A stretch of DNA of 44,505 nucleotides from assembly GCA_009781145.1 (NCBI GenBank), contig WQYR01000003.1:1-44505 (forward strand), given 5' to 3'. Shown here piece after piece: positions 25,140-32,526 of this stretch. Made by a program: the position numbers and the translations under genes. The DNA comes from Propionibacteriaceae bacterium (GTDB lineage Bacteria > Actinomycetota > Actinomycetes > Propionibacteriales > Propionibacteriaceae). The notes under the pieces were generated by a model. That model was not told where the DNA came from and ran no database searches. It saw only the letters and a list, made by a program, of their open reading frames with translations. The first letter of the stretch is position 1. The number at the start of each line of letters is the position of its first letter.

Positions 25140-26080
25140 GTGGGCTGCTGAATCCGTCCGCAGTGCGGGAACTGGCGTCTTCAGTTGGGTTGACGCCGAC
25201 CAAACGCTGGGGCCAAAACTTCGTTGTGGACGCCAATACGGTGCGCCGATTGGTGACGTTGGCGGGTGTCGAATCCGGCGATCAGGTGTTGGAGGTGGGG
25301 CCGGGGCTGGGTTCGCTGACACTGGGCTTGTTGGAGGCCGGTGCCAGTGTAGTGGCGGTCGAGATTGACGCCAAGTTGGCCCAATTACTGCCGCAAACCG
25401 TTGCCCAACGCCTACCCGAGGCGGTCGGCCGGTTGGATGTAATAGAGGGTGATGCGCTGCGGCTCTCTCCCGTCATCCTGCGCGGAGCGAGCGAAGCGAG
25501 TGAAGTCGCAGGATCTGCGACTGCGACAGCAAGACAGTCCGATCAGGCAGATCATGCGACTGCGCGCAGGATGACGGTCGCCCCGCCTGCCAAACTTGTC
25601 GCAAACCTGCCTTACAACGTGGCCGTGCCTGTCGTGCTCACGCTGCTTGAGCGGTTTGATGATCTGACGGACGGCCTTGTGATGGTTCAGTTGGAGGTGG
25701 CCCGGCGTCTGACCGCCGAACCCGGTTCGAAGGTCTACGGGGTGCCTAGTGCCAAGCTGGCCTGGTTCGCCGAGGCGGAGTTTGCCGGCACCGTGCCGGC
25801 CAGCGTCTTCTGGCCCGTCCCCAACGTCGAATCGGGCTTGGTACGATTCACCCGCCATAACCCGCCATCGGCGACACCCCGCGACAAGGTGTTCGCCGTC
25901 ATTGACGCCGCGTTCGCCCAGCGCCGCAAAATGTTGCGCAGCGCGCTGGCGCCGCTGGCATCCTCCCAAGCTGTGGCGTCGGCCCTGGACGAGGCCGGTG
26001 TGGAGCAGACAGCCAGGGGTGAAACCTGCACGGTGGCCCAATTCGCCGCGATTGCCCAGGCTCTTTTCAGCGAACAGTGA
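25136..26080 (+). CDS. rsmA: 16S rRNA dimethyladenosine transferase with in-frame repeat insertion
   Basis: RsmA (KsgA) dimethylates A1518 and A1519 of 16S rRNA. The 314-residue chain begins with the family pattern PTKRWGQNFVVDANTV, then the SAM motif VLEVGPGLGSLTLGLLE and the catalytic NLPYNVAVPVVL; the C-terminal helical domain (AFAQRRKMLRSALAPL) is intact. Between the DALRLSP strand and the PPAKLVANLPYN motif, about 36 extra residues (112-147) are encoded by a 108-bp palindromic repeat, which keeps the frame. They fall in a loop just before the catalytic motif. The ATG at 25136 overlaps the tatD stop (ATGA), so translation is probably coupled. The 3' end overlaps the convergent tetR gene by 14 bp. 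Confidence 0.95.
   Translation: MSGLLNPSAVRELASSVGLTPTKRWGQNFVVDANTVRRLVTLAGVESGDQVLEVGPGLGSLTLGLLEAGASVVAVEIDAKLAQLLPQTVAQRLPEAVGRLDVIEGDALRLSPVILRGASEASEVAGSATATARQSDQADHATARRMTVAPPAKLVANLPYNVAVPVVLTLLERFDDLTDGLVMVQLEVARRLTAEPGSKVYGVPSAKLAWFAEAEFAGTVPASVFWPVPNVESGLVRFTRHNPPSATPRDKVFAVIDAAFAQRRKMLRSALAPLASSQAVASALDEAGVEQTARGETCTVAQFAAIAQALFSEQ
25470..25577. repeat. Palindromic (REP-like) element inside rsmA, in frame
   Basis: The element is bounded by perfect 15-bp inverted repeats, CCGTCATCCTGCGCG at 25470-25484 and its complement CGCGCAGGATGACGG at 25563-25577. Inside is a second hairpin, AGTCGCAG-GAT-CTGCGACT, at 25504-25522, after GAGCGAGCGAAGCGAG. The total length, 108 bp, is 36 codons exactly with no stop in the rsmA frame. 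The pattern resembles the GTCATyCTG...AGCGAAGCGA repeats scattered between genes in many bacteria, but here it lies within an essential-type gene. Confidence 0.85.
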
Positions 26081-26705
26081 GCGTGGGGTGGTGCTGCAAG
26101 TTGGCCAGCCCATTCCAGGCAAGGTTAACCAATTGGGCGGCGAGGACATCCTTTGGAGGCTGACGGGTTTCCAGCCAGGCTTGGCCAGCCATAGACACCA
26201 AGCCGACGATCGCTTGCGCCATGGGCCGGGCGAGGTCCGGGTCGAAGCCGTGATGCGCCAGTTGTGAGCGCATGATCTCTTCGGCGTGAATCGTCACATC
26301 GCTCAAGATCGACGCATAAGTGTTGGAGCCGGAGTCCCGTGACAGAATGCGGAAACCCTCGGGGCAATCGTCGATGTAATCCAGCAGCGCCAGCGTGCCG
26401 CGCTCCACGATTTCGCGGTAGCGAGCATTGGGCGTGTCGAGGGCTTCGCAGACCGCGCTGTCCAGCCGTCGCGCCTCGCGGTCCACGATGACGGCGTAAA
26501 GCCCGTCCTTGCTGCCGAAATGTTCGTAGACGATCGGTTTTGACACCGCGGCGGCCGCGGCGATCTCTTCCACAGACGTGGCATCGACGCCGTTCTCGGC
26601 GAACAGCGCTCGGGCGACTTCGATGAGCTGCTCGCGGCGTTCCACGCCACTCATGCGCACCCGCGGAGTTACTTCGCCGGCTGCTTGTTCCTTGGCTTGC
26701 GACAT
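26067..26705 (-). CDS. TetR-family transcriptional regulator
   Basis: This 212-residue regulator has a TetR-type helix-turn-helix (~25-70: RREQLIEVARALFAENG, VEEIAAAAAVSKPIVYEHFG, SKDGLYAVIV) and a long helical ligand-binding domain with the segment SMAGQAWLETRQPP near the end. The ligand is unknown. AGGAGG stands 8 nt before the ATG, and the start overlaps the malQ stop by one base (TGATG), so it is made with MalQ; the open frame further upstream lies within malQ and is not coding. The 3' end overlaps rsmA. Confidence 0.92.
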   Translation of the reverse strand: MSQAKEQAAGEVTPRVRMSGVERREQLIEVARALFAENGVDATSVEEIAAAAAVSKPIVYEHFGSKDGLYAVIVDREARRLDSAVCEALDTPNARYREIVERGTLALLDYIDDCPEGFRILSRDSGSNTYASILSDVTIHAEEIMRSQLAHHGFDPDLARPMAQAIVGLVSMAGQAWLETRQPPKDVLAAQLVNLAWNGLANLQHHPTLTVR

Positions 26706-28858
26706 CAGACCACCTCCTGACTCCACGGTGGTGGCACGTGCTGCCACCCGTTCATCACGGCTGCCAGCCGCATGGGGCGCGGCGAGCTGAACACGTCTTC
26801 TAGGCCTATCGGGTGCCCGTCCGGCCCGCAAAGCGGCACCCGCCAGTTGGGGTACTCGTCGATGGTGCCGGGTTGGTTCTGTGTGCGACGGTCGCCGACC
26901 GCGTCCACCAGGTAGACGCACAGTATCGTTGCGGGGGACGCCACCAGCGCCCGGTAAAGCCCCAAAACGGTGGCCTCGACGTCGTCTAGAGTGGCGCCGT
27001 CCATCGGGTTGACTATGTAGCCTTCATTGGCCAGATAGTCCAACCACCACCGCTGCTCGTCATGGGCCCTTTCCAGTTCGACGTTCAGCGGTTCGGTCAG
27101 CAAGCCAAGATCGTTGCGCAGGTGTACATGGTCAAGCGCCAGGAACCCGGCGGTCGGCGGCAGATCGTGGGTCGTCACCGAGGCAATGCAAGCGCCGCGC
27201 CAGCGGTCTGGCGGAAGCGGCTGACCGCCTTCGTATTCGAACCAAAGCACCGAAGTGCCCAGGATGCCCCGCCGCGCCAGATAGTCGCGCACCCACGGTT
27301 CGACGGTGCCAAGATCCTCACCGATGACGACGGCGCCCGCCCGGTGGGCTTCGAGCGCCAGAATGCCGACCATCGCTTCGTGGTTGTAACGCATGTAGCA
27401 GCCCTCGTTGGGCGGACGGCCGCGCGGCACCCACCACAACCGGAACAAGCCCATGACGTGGTCGATACGCAGCCCGCCGGCGTGGTGCAGCGCGTGACGC
27501 ACAACCTGCCGGAAGGGCGCATAGTCAAGGTCGGCCAGGCGGTCGGGCCGCCAGGGCGGCTGGCCCCAAAGCTGGCCCAACTGGTTGTATGCATCGGGTG
27601 GTGCCCCCACCTCAATGTCGCCCGCATAGACATCCGACATCATCCAGGTGTCGGCGCCGTCCGGGTTCGTGCCGACGGCCAGATCTGTCAGCACACCGAG
27701 CCGCATGCCGGCCTCCCGGGCCGCATGCTGTGCCTCGTTGAGCTGCTCTTGGGCGATCCACTGCTGCCATTCGATGAAAGCCAAGTCCTGGGGGTTGTCG
27801 GCGGCTAATGCGTCGCATTCGGGCGATGTGGGGCGTTGTTCCGATGCTGGCCAGGCATGCCAGTCGGTTCCGGATTGCTCGCACAGCAAAGTCCACAGTC
27901 CGAAGTCGTGCAGGGGGCGACCCTCGCTGTGACGCCAGGCATGCAGCGACATCTGACGTGCCGGCGACAGCCCGGCATCGAAGACGATGCGCAGCGCCTG
28001 ACGCTTGATCGCCCAGGCGGTGTCGCGGTCAATGGTTTCGCGGGGCAGGCTGACGGCACGGGTCTGCAGCTTCCGAAGACGGTTGCGGTCTGGCCCAGCG
28101 ACGCCGGCGTATTCCGGTATCGCGTCCGGACGGATGTAGATGGGGTTGATGTAGCGCCTGGTCGACGGCAGGTAGGGCGAGGGCTCCATCGGGGGCGTCG
28201 GTTCGGCGGCGTGCACCGGGTTGATCAGCACGTAATCGGCATGCTGCGTGGTGGCGGCCCATGTCGCCAATGCGGCCAGGTCTACAAAATCGCCGATGCC
28301 CCACGACCCGTTAGAGCGCACCGAATAGAGTTGGGCGGCATAGCCCCACAGCCGGTGGTCTGTTGGCATCTCCAGTGACGCCGGGGTGACGGCCAGCGAC
28401 GCCTCGGCTTGCTGGGGTTCCGCGTCTCCGTACGTCAGAACCATCCTGTGGTAGCCCAGCGGCAGGTCGCCGGGAAGCTCAAATGTCGCCTCACCAAGCC
28501 ACTGGCCGTCGATCAGTCGATCGTCGTTCCAGTTGTCGATTTGGGGGACGTCCGCCCAATCGCCGTCCTCGAGACGGATACCCAGGGCGGCCGGCCAGCC
28601 GGTTGGCACGTGGGCGTTGACCCAGGCCACTTGCCCTTGCTGCATGACGGTGCCGGACGGCAAGGGGCGCCGCCAGGAGCGGTCGCGCTGATCGGCCAGT
28701 GCGGCATCAATGGCGGCATCGGACGACGCGTCTATGCCCAGTGCGGCCAACACGGCCACCACCGTGTCGTCGCTCACGTGGATCGGGCTGCCTTTCCAGT
28801 CCCACGATTGGGTCTGAAGGCCAAAGCTTTGTGCCAGTTCGTCCAGCCGGGTATCCAA
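26705..28858 (-). CDS. malQ: 4-alpha-glucanotransferase (amylomaltase)
   Basis: This GH77 enzyme disproportionates maltodextrins and glycogen fragments. The ~717-residue chain is the long actinobacterial form with an extra N-terminal beta domain (~1-150), then the catalytic barrel. LRIDHVMGLFRLWWVPRG holds the nucleophile Asp, VVIGEDLGTVEP the acid/base Glu, and SVTTHDLPPTAGF the third Asp. SPYLPSTRRYINPIYI is the conserved substrate loop. The start is ambiguous: TTG at 28858 has GGAG 5 nt upstream and lies 10 bp after the RDD gene stop; TTG at 28888 would overlap that gene by 20 bp. I prefer 28858. It is followed by tetR in the same unit. No other glycogen genes are near. Confidence 0.93.
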   Translation of the reverse strand: MDTRLDELAQSFGLQTQSWDWKGSPIHVSDDTVVAVLAALGIDASSDAAIDAALADQRDRSWRRPLPSGTVMQQGQVAWVNAHVPTGWPAALGIRLEDGDWADVPQIDNWNDDRLIDGQWLGEATFELPGDLPLGYHRMVLTYGDAEPQQAEASLAVTPASLEMPTDHRLWGYAAQLYSVRSNGSWGIGDFVDLAALATWAATTQHADYVLINPVHAAEPTPPMEPSPYLPSTRRYINPIYIRPDAIPEYAGVAGPDRNRLRKLQTRAVSLPRETIDRDTAWAIKRQALRIVFDAGLSPARQMSLHAWRHSEGRPLHDFGLWTLLCEQSGTDWHAWPASEQRPTSPECDALAADNPQDLAFIEWQQWIAQEQLNEAQHAAREAGMRLGVLTDLAVGTNPDGADTWMMSDVYAGDIEVGAPPDAYNQLGQLWGQPPWRPDRLADLDYAPFRQVVRHALHHAGGLRIDHVMGLFRLWWVPRGRPPNEGCYMRYNHEAMVGILALEAHRAGAVVIGEDLGTVEPWVRDYLARRGILGTSVLWFEYEGGQPLPPDRWRGACIASVTTHDLPPTAGFLALDHVHLRNDLGLLTEPLNVELERAHDEQRWWLDYLANEGYIVNPMDGATLDDVEATVLGLYRALVASPATILCVYLVDAVGDRRTQNQPGTIDEYPNWRVPLCGPDGHPIGLEDVFSSPRPMRLAAVMNGWQHVPPPWSQEVV

Positions 28859-28868
28859 TGCGCTCCGT

Positions 28869-29681
28869 TCAGCGGCCTGGCCGCACAACCTGTGTGCGGG
28901 CGAGCTTGTCGTGGATGCATTGACGCTTGGGGTCCCAGACGGCCCACAAGTAGTTGAATATCTGATAGGTCAGCCCGACATATGACAGCATGCTGGCAAT
29001 GGCCAGGTTGGTGTATGCGGCAAAACCCAGCGCCGTGGGCAACGCGGTGTAAAACACTAGTCGCATGGCGATGGGGAAAGGCGGCAAACGTCGTGGGGCT
29101 GTTCCGTGGTCAACGGGAACCACCCGCAGGCCGCAAGCCATTTGCCCAAGTGTCGCGCCGGCGAACCCGAGCATAACTGCCACGTAAACACAGGCCACCC
29201 CCAGCTCAACCGCCCCCATGGTTAGAAGCGCGGTCTGCAGATGGTAGATAGGGTCGGTGAAACTCGGAAGTGCTGCGCCGCTCACGGTGGCATTCATCAC
29301 GTCCTGGACGAAAGCTGTCATGCCTGAGTACAGGTTGGGAATCAGAGGCAAGTAGAAGATGGCGATGACGCCAAGCAACACGTAGTCGAGAACGGCGGCC
29401 AGTACCCGCCACCACCAGCCGGCGAGCGGCACTCCGTCTGCCGTCGTCGGGCCACTTGCGACAGCCGGCGCGGTCGCCGGGGTCGCGGGGCCCTTGTAGA
29501 CCGGTATGCCGGTGGCGCCTTGGGCATACCTGGCGTAGGGGTCGGAAGACGCCGCGCTGGCCGGTGCAGCGGTGGGTGTGGTCGCAGTTCTGGTCTCGGC
29601 CGTCCAGGCGTCGCCAGCCCAATAGCGTTGGCGCTCAGCGTCAGCGGGGTCGGGGTACCAGCCCGGCTGCGGTTGTGTCAT
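28869..29681 (-). CDS. DUF2510 and RDD-domain membrane protein
   Basis: This 270-residue membrane protein begins with the DUF2510 motif QPGWYPDPADAERQRYWAGD, continues with an Ala/Thr/Pro-rich linker (~30-80) and then an RDD domain (~85-265) with four or five hydrophobic helices. LAGWWWRVLAAVLDYVLLG holds the Arg and Asp that give RDD its name, and a late AVWDPKRQCIHDKLARTQVV segment is its typical C-terminal end. RDD proteins are membrane proteins of mostly unknown function, some linked to ion exchange. It precedes malQ, with at most 20 bp of overlap or a 10-bp gap depending on the malQ start. Confidence 0.88.
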   Translation of the reverse strand: MTQPQPGWYPDPADAERQRYWAGDAWTAETRTATTPTAAPASAASSDPYARYAQGATGIPVYKGPATPATAPAVASGPTTADGVPLAGWWWRVLAAVLDYVLLGVIAIFYLPLIPNLYSGMTAFVQDVMNATVSGAALPSFTDPIYHLQTALLTMGAVELGVACVYVAVMLGFAGATLGQMACGLRVVPVDHGTAPRRLPPFPIAMRLVFYTALPTALGFAAYTNLAIASMLSYVGLTYQIFNYLWAVWDPKRQCIHDKLARTQVVRPGR

Positions 29682-29703
29682 ACCTCAATCATGCCATCTG
29701 GGG

Positions 29704-30210
29704 TCATGCTGCCGCCACGGCATCAACAAGCAACTGCAGCATCCAGCCGCACCAGTCGAAGACGGCCACGGTCGTGGCGCGCGGATCATGGCGTGGCAAC
29801 TTGGCGAGGCGGCTCGCATCGTCCTCATTGACGATGCCCAGTCTGGCGGCGAGCACCAGCCGCAGGTTGGTCAGCGTGGTCAGCCAGGCGGTCACATGGT
29901 CGGGCGTCACAGTCACCCAGCCGCCATCGGCGTTTTGAATGTCGGCGATGACGGCCTGAGCGGCCTCGGCTTTGTTTGTCGCCTGGTCGGCTTGGGTGAA
30001 GTGGCGAAACTCGGTGCTGGCTTCTGCGTCGTCCCTGTAGGTATCGGGGAAAAGGCGCTGTATGGCCGGGTCGGGCAGCCATTCGTCGTCCTGGCTCCGC
30101 AAAGGCTGCACGAGCTCCGCCAGTTCGCCCGCGAGGGTGCCCAGCAGAGTTGACTCGCTTGGTGTCATCCTTGCGAGGAAGGCTGTGCCCCGTCGTCGAA
30201 AAGCTTCCAT
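29704..30210 (-). CDS. DUF2017 protein
   Basis: This 168-residue soluble protein (MEAFRRRGTAFLARMTPSES, ending WMLQLLVDAVAAA) belongs to the DUF2017 family, found next to clpS in actinobacteria. It is largely helical, with the conserved stretch DPAIQRLFPDTYRDDAEAS. The function is unknown; steady linkage with ClpS suggests a role near the Clp protease. Its ATG overlaps the clpS stop by one base (TGATG). The frame continues upstream inside clpS, but that part is a shadow. Confidence 0.88.
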   Translation of the reverse strand: MEAFRRRGTAFLARMTPSESTLLGTLAGELAELVQPLRSQDDEWLPDPAIQRLFPDTYRDDAEASTEFRHFTQADQATNKAEAAQAVIADIQNADGGWVTVTPDHVTAWLTTLTNLRLVLAARLGIVNEDDASRLAKLPRHDPRATTVAVFDWCGWMLQLLVDAVAAA

Positions 30211-30488
30211 CACGCCTGCTCCAGGGTTGCCCAAAGGCCGTAGCCCTGCATGGCGGCGGCGTCCAGTTCCATGGTTTCCCGCCCGCCTTCGGAGACTATC
30301 GCTCGTCCCTGCAGGTGGACGGTCATCATCAGGTGCTCGGCTTTCTCCCGCGGGTACCCGAAGTAGGTCATGAAGACGTAGGTGACGTAGGTCATCAGGT
30401 TGACGGGGTCGTTCCAGACGACGGTGACCCAAGGTGTCAAGGGCGCAATGTCGATGTGCTCTTCGATCAGCGGGCTGGCCAGTGGCAT
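30210..30488 (-). CDS. clpS: ATP-dependent Clp protease adaptor ClpS
   Basis: ClpS delivers N-degron substrates to ClpA/ClpC. The 92-residue protein shows the core TVVWNDPVNLMTYVTYVF, containing the Asn-Asp of the substrate pocket, followed by AEHLMMTVHLQGRAIVSEGG, which forms the Clp-binding surface. The length is normal. It begins 2 bp after osmC and overlaps DUF2017, so osmC-clpS-DUF2017 is one compact unit. Confidence 0.95.
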   Translation of the reverse strand: MPLASPLIEEHIDIAPLTPWVTVVWNDPVNLMTYVTYVFMTYFGYPREKAEHLMMTVHLQGRAIVSEGGRETMELDAAAMQGYGLWATLEQA

Positions 30489-30490
30489 CG

Positions 30491-30958
30491 CTACCCCTCG
30501 ACCTGCAACTCGAAGGGGGCACCGTTCTTGAGTGTCAGCCCGACCGTGCAGCCCCGCGAGATGGCCCTGGTGATGGCGTCGGCCAGGCGTTTTCGGGCCT
30601 CCTCGTCGAAGCCCGCGGTGTTCAGCAGGACGCGCTCCTGAAAGCTCTCATACCGGTCTTCTTCAGCGTGGGGTGTGGCATCGACCACTACGGTGGCGGG
30701 AAAGTCCTCGCCCAGGTGGCGGGCCACCAGGTTGTCGAAGGTCATGCCGGCGCATCCCGCCAAAGCCAGTCTCAGCAGCTCGCCCGGTGTGAACGAGCCC
30801 GGCAGGTCGTCGTCCGAGTCGGCCATCAGGACGGTGGAGCCACGGTCATTATGCCCGAGGTAGGATCGTCGGCCGGTGCGCTCGACCCACCAGCGGGTGT
30901 CTTCCGGCGGGCTGATGCGATTGGCTGTGGGGTAGTAGGGCTTGTCGGTGTCGGTCAT
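30491..30958 (-). CDS. OsmC/Ohr-family peroxide-reductase-like protein
   Basis: This 155-residue protein has the OsmC fold. The two redox cysteines are C69 (LAGCAGMTFDNL) and C137 (SRGCTVGLTL), the arrangement found in peroxide-reducing OsmC and Ohr enzymes. It would reduce organic hydroperoxides using thiol donors. AAGGAG precedes the ATG by 6 nt. It heads the clpS unit and is divergent from feoB by 96 bp. Confidence 0.9.
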   Translation of the reverse strand: MTDTDKPYYPTANRISPPEDTRWWVERTGRRSYLGHNDRGSTVLMADSDDDLPGSFTPGELLRLALAGCAGMTFDNLVARHLGEDFPATVVVDATPHAEEDRYESFQERVLLNTAGFDEEARKRLADAITRAISRGCTVGLTLKNGAPFELQVEG

Positions 30959-31042
30959 GGTGTCTCCTTGGACACCAGGCTACCGCTTCAGCGGCCATCG
31001 AATTAGGAAACAACTCTGTTGCGTAAATCTTTGGCATGCCGG

Positions 31043-31048
31043 TAAAGT
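31043..31048 (+). promoter_or_regulatory. -10 box of feoB, leaderless start
   Basis: TAAAGT lies 6 nt before the GTG, with no Shine-Dalgarno. A possible -35 is TTGCGT at 31019-31024, spaced 18 nt. An iron-regulator site was not recognised by eye. Confidence 0.55.
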
Positions 31049-31054
31049 CGAAGC

Positions 31055-32284
31055 GTGAAGAGTTTGGCCTGGAGCGAGCGGTTCGACCGGTGGTCGACGG
31101 GGCGCGTGTCGGGGCCAATCATCCTACTGGTGATCATGTGGGTGACGTTCCAGTTGACGACGCTGATCGCCCAACCTCTGCAGCTTTGGCTGGCGCATTT
31201 GTTTTCCGGGCCGGTCAGCGACGGCGCGACGACGCTGCTCAGGTGGATGCACCTTGCCAACACCTGGGTGCACGGGCTGGTGGTGAACGGGATCATCGCC
31301 GGGGTGGGCACACTACTGGCGTTTCTTCCGCTGATGATCATCATGTTCGTCCTGCTGTCCATCCTGGAGCACTCCGGCTACATGGCGCGGGCCGCCGTCA
31401 CCGCCAGCGGCCTGATGCGTCGCATCGGGCTACCGGGCGAAGCCTTTTTGCCGCTGATCGTCGGCTTCGGCTGCAATGTGCCGGCCGTGATCGCGACACA
31501 AGACCTGGCCGACCCCCGGCAGCGGCGGCTGACAGCCTTGCTGGTGCCATTCACATCATGTTCGGCCCGCCTGACGGTGTATATGCTTGTCAGCTCAGCA
31601 TTCTTCGGGCGTTGGGCGGGTACCGCGGTGTTCGCCATGTATGTTTTGTCGATCCTTTTGGTGGTCGGTGTCGGCTGGGCGTTGCGACGGGCCATGTGGC
31701 AGCGATGGCCCGGTCTGCCGATGATCCTCGACCTGCCCCCCGTCCACACCCCCGGGTGGCGAGCGGTGGTGAAGTCCGCCTGGGATCGGGTGGTGGACTT
31801 CCTGAAAACGGCTTCGGGCATCATTGTGGCCGTCGTCGTTGTGGTTTGGGTGTTGCAGGCCATACCGGTGGGTGCCGGAAGCTTTGGCGATGTGGCGCTG
31901 GACAACTCCTTGTTCGCCGCCGTGGCGCGGGTGTTCGCGCCGCTGTTCGCTTTTGCTGGTTTCGGCGCCTGGCATCTGGTGGCGCCGCTGGTGGCCGGCT
32001 TCGCGGCCAAGGAGGCTGTTGTCGCGTCTTTGGGCCAGACCTTTGGGGGCGGTGATCTGGCGGCGGCGCTTCACACTGCCTTCGGTGCGGCCTCCGGTGG
32101 GCACGCGCTGGCGGCGGCCGCCGCATTCCTGGTGTTCGTGCTCGTCTACACCCCGTGCGCCGCGACGGTATCGGCTCTGCGCCACCAGGTCGGGGGACGC
32201 TGGACGGCCTTCGGCGTGGCGCTTCAATTGATTCTGGCCTGGGTGTTGGCGGTAGTCGTCTTCCAGATCGGGCGCCTGCTATGA
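31055..32284 (+). CDS. feoB: FeoB-like ferrous iron permease lacking the G domain
   Basis: This 409-residue protein corresponds only to the membrane half of the ferrous-iron transporter FeoB. LPLIVGFGCNVPAVIAT and LVPFTSCSARLTVYMLVSS carry the conserved pore cysteines, AAKEAVVASLGQTFG is the usual middle motif, and VFVLVYTPCAATVSAL ends the second gate. About eight or more membrane helices are visible. The N-terminal GTPase domain (~270 residues) of ordinary FeoB is absent: an in-frame stop lies 10-12 bp before the GTG, and upstream is osmC on the other strand. There is also no feoA. Either the G protein is encoded elsewhere or transport no longer needs it. A FeoC-like gene overlaps its stop (ATGA). 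Confidence 0.88.
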   Translation: MKSLAWSERFDRWSTGRVSGPIILLVIMWVTFQLTTLIAQPLQLWLAHLFSGPVSDGATTLLRWMHLANTWVHGLVVNGIIAGVGTLLAFLPLMIIMFVLLSILEHSGYMARAAVTASGLMRRIGLPGEAFLPLIVGFGCNVPAVIATQDLADPRQRRLTALLVPFTSCSARLTVYMLVSSAFFGRWAGTAVFAMYVLSILLVVGVGWALRRAMWQRWPGLPMILDLPPVHTPGWRAVVKSAWDRVVDFLKTASGIIVAVVVVVWVLQAIPVGAGSFGDVALDNSLFAAVARVFAPLFAFAGFGAWHLVAPLVAGFAAKEAVVASLGQTFGGGDLAAALHTAFGAASGGHALAAAAAFLVFVLVYTPCAATVSALRHQVGGRWTAFGVALQLILAWVLAVVVFQIGRLL

Positions 32285-32526
32285 CTCCCGACAAAGCCGT
32301 CCTAGATGCGGTCAACCGTGGTGCCATCACGTTGCCGCAAATCGCTGAGGCCACGGGCCTGTCGGCCCAAGAGGTGGCCACCTGCGTCAACGACCTCGTC
32401 CGCACCCGTCAACTGGCTGCAGCGTCGTCACTGGCGAACTGCGCGCTGGGGTGCAGCGGTTGCTCGCAGATGTGCGATCACCGGGGCAGCCCCACCGTCA
32501 ACAGCGACCGGCTAGCGCCGTTGTGA
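32281..32526 (+). CDS. FeoC-like winged-helix protein with four cysteines
   Basis: This 81-residue protein has a short helix-turn-helix (~15-45: AITLPQIAEATGLSAQEVAT, CVNDLVRTRQL) and a cysteine cluster, C54, C58, C61 and C65 (CALGCSGCSQMC), like the iron-sulfur or metal site of FeoC proteins. FeoC is thought to regulate FeoB stability or feo expression. It overlaps the feoB stop by 4 bp. Its 3' end overlaps the convergent FUSC gene by 29 bp. Twelve plus 26 bases of its 3' half recur at 34853-34912. Confidence 0.8.
   Translation: MTPDKAVLDAVNRGAITLPQIAEATGLSAQEVATCVNDLVRTRQLAAASSLANCALGCSGCSQMCDHRGSPTVNSDRLAPL

Noticed and set aside
23775-25322. Minus-strand open frame of 515 codons
   Set aside because: It is antisense to rsmI-tatD and the start of rsmA, and its product is Arg/Pro-rich with no domain pattern.
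31036-32055. A second open frame overlapping feoB on the same strand
   Set aside because: Its product is Arg/Gly-rich and lacks the membrane segments and Feo motifs that the 31055 frame shows.
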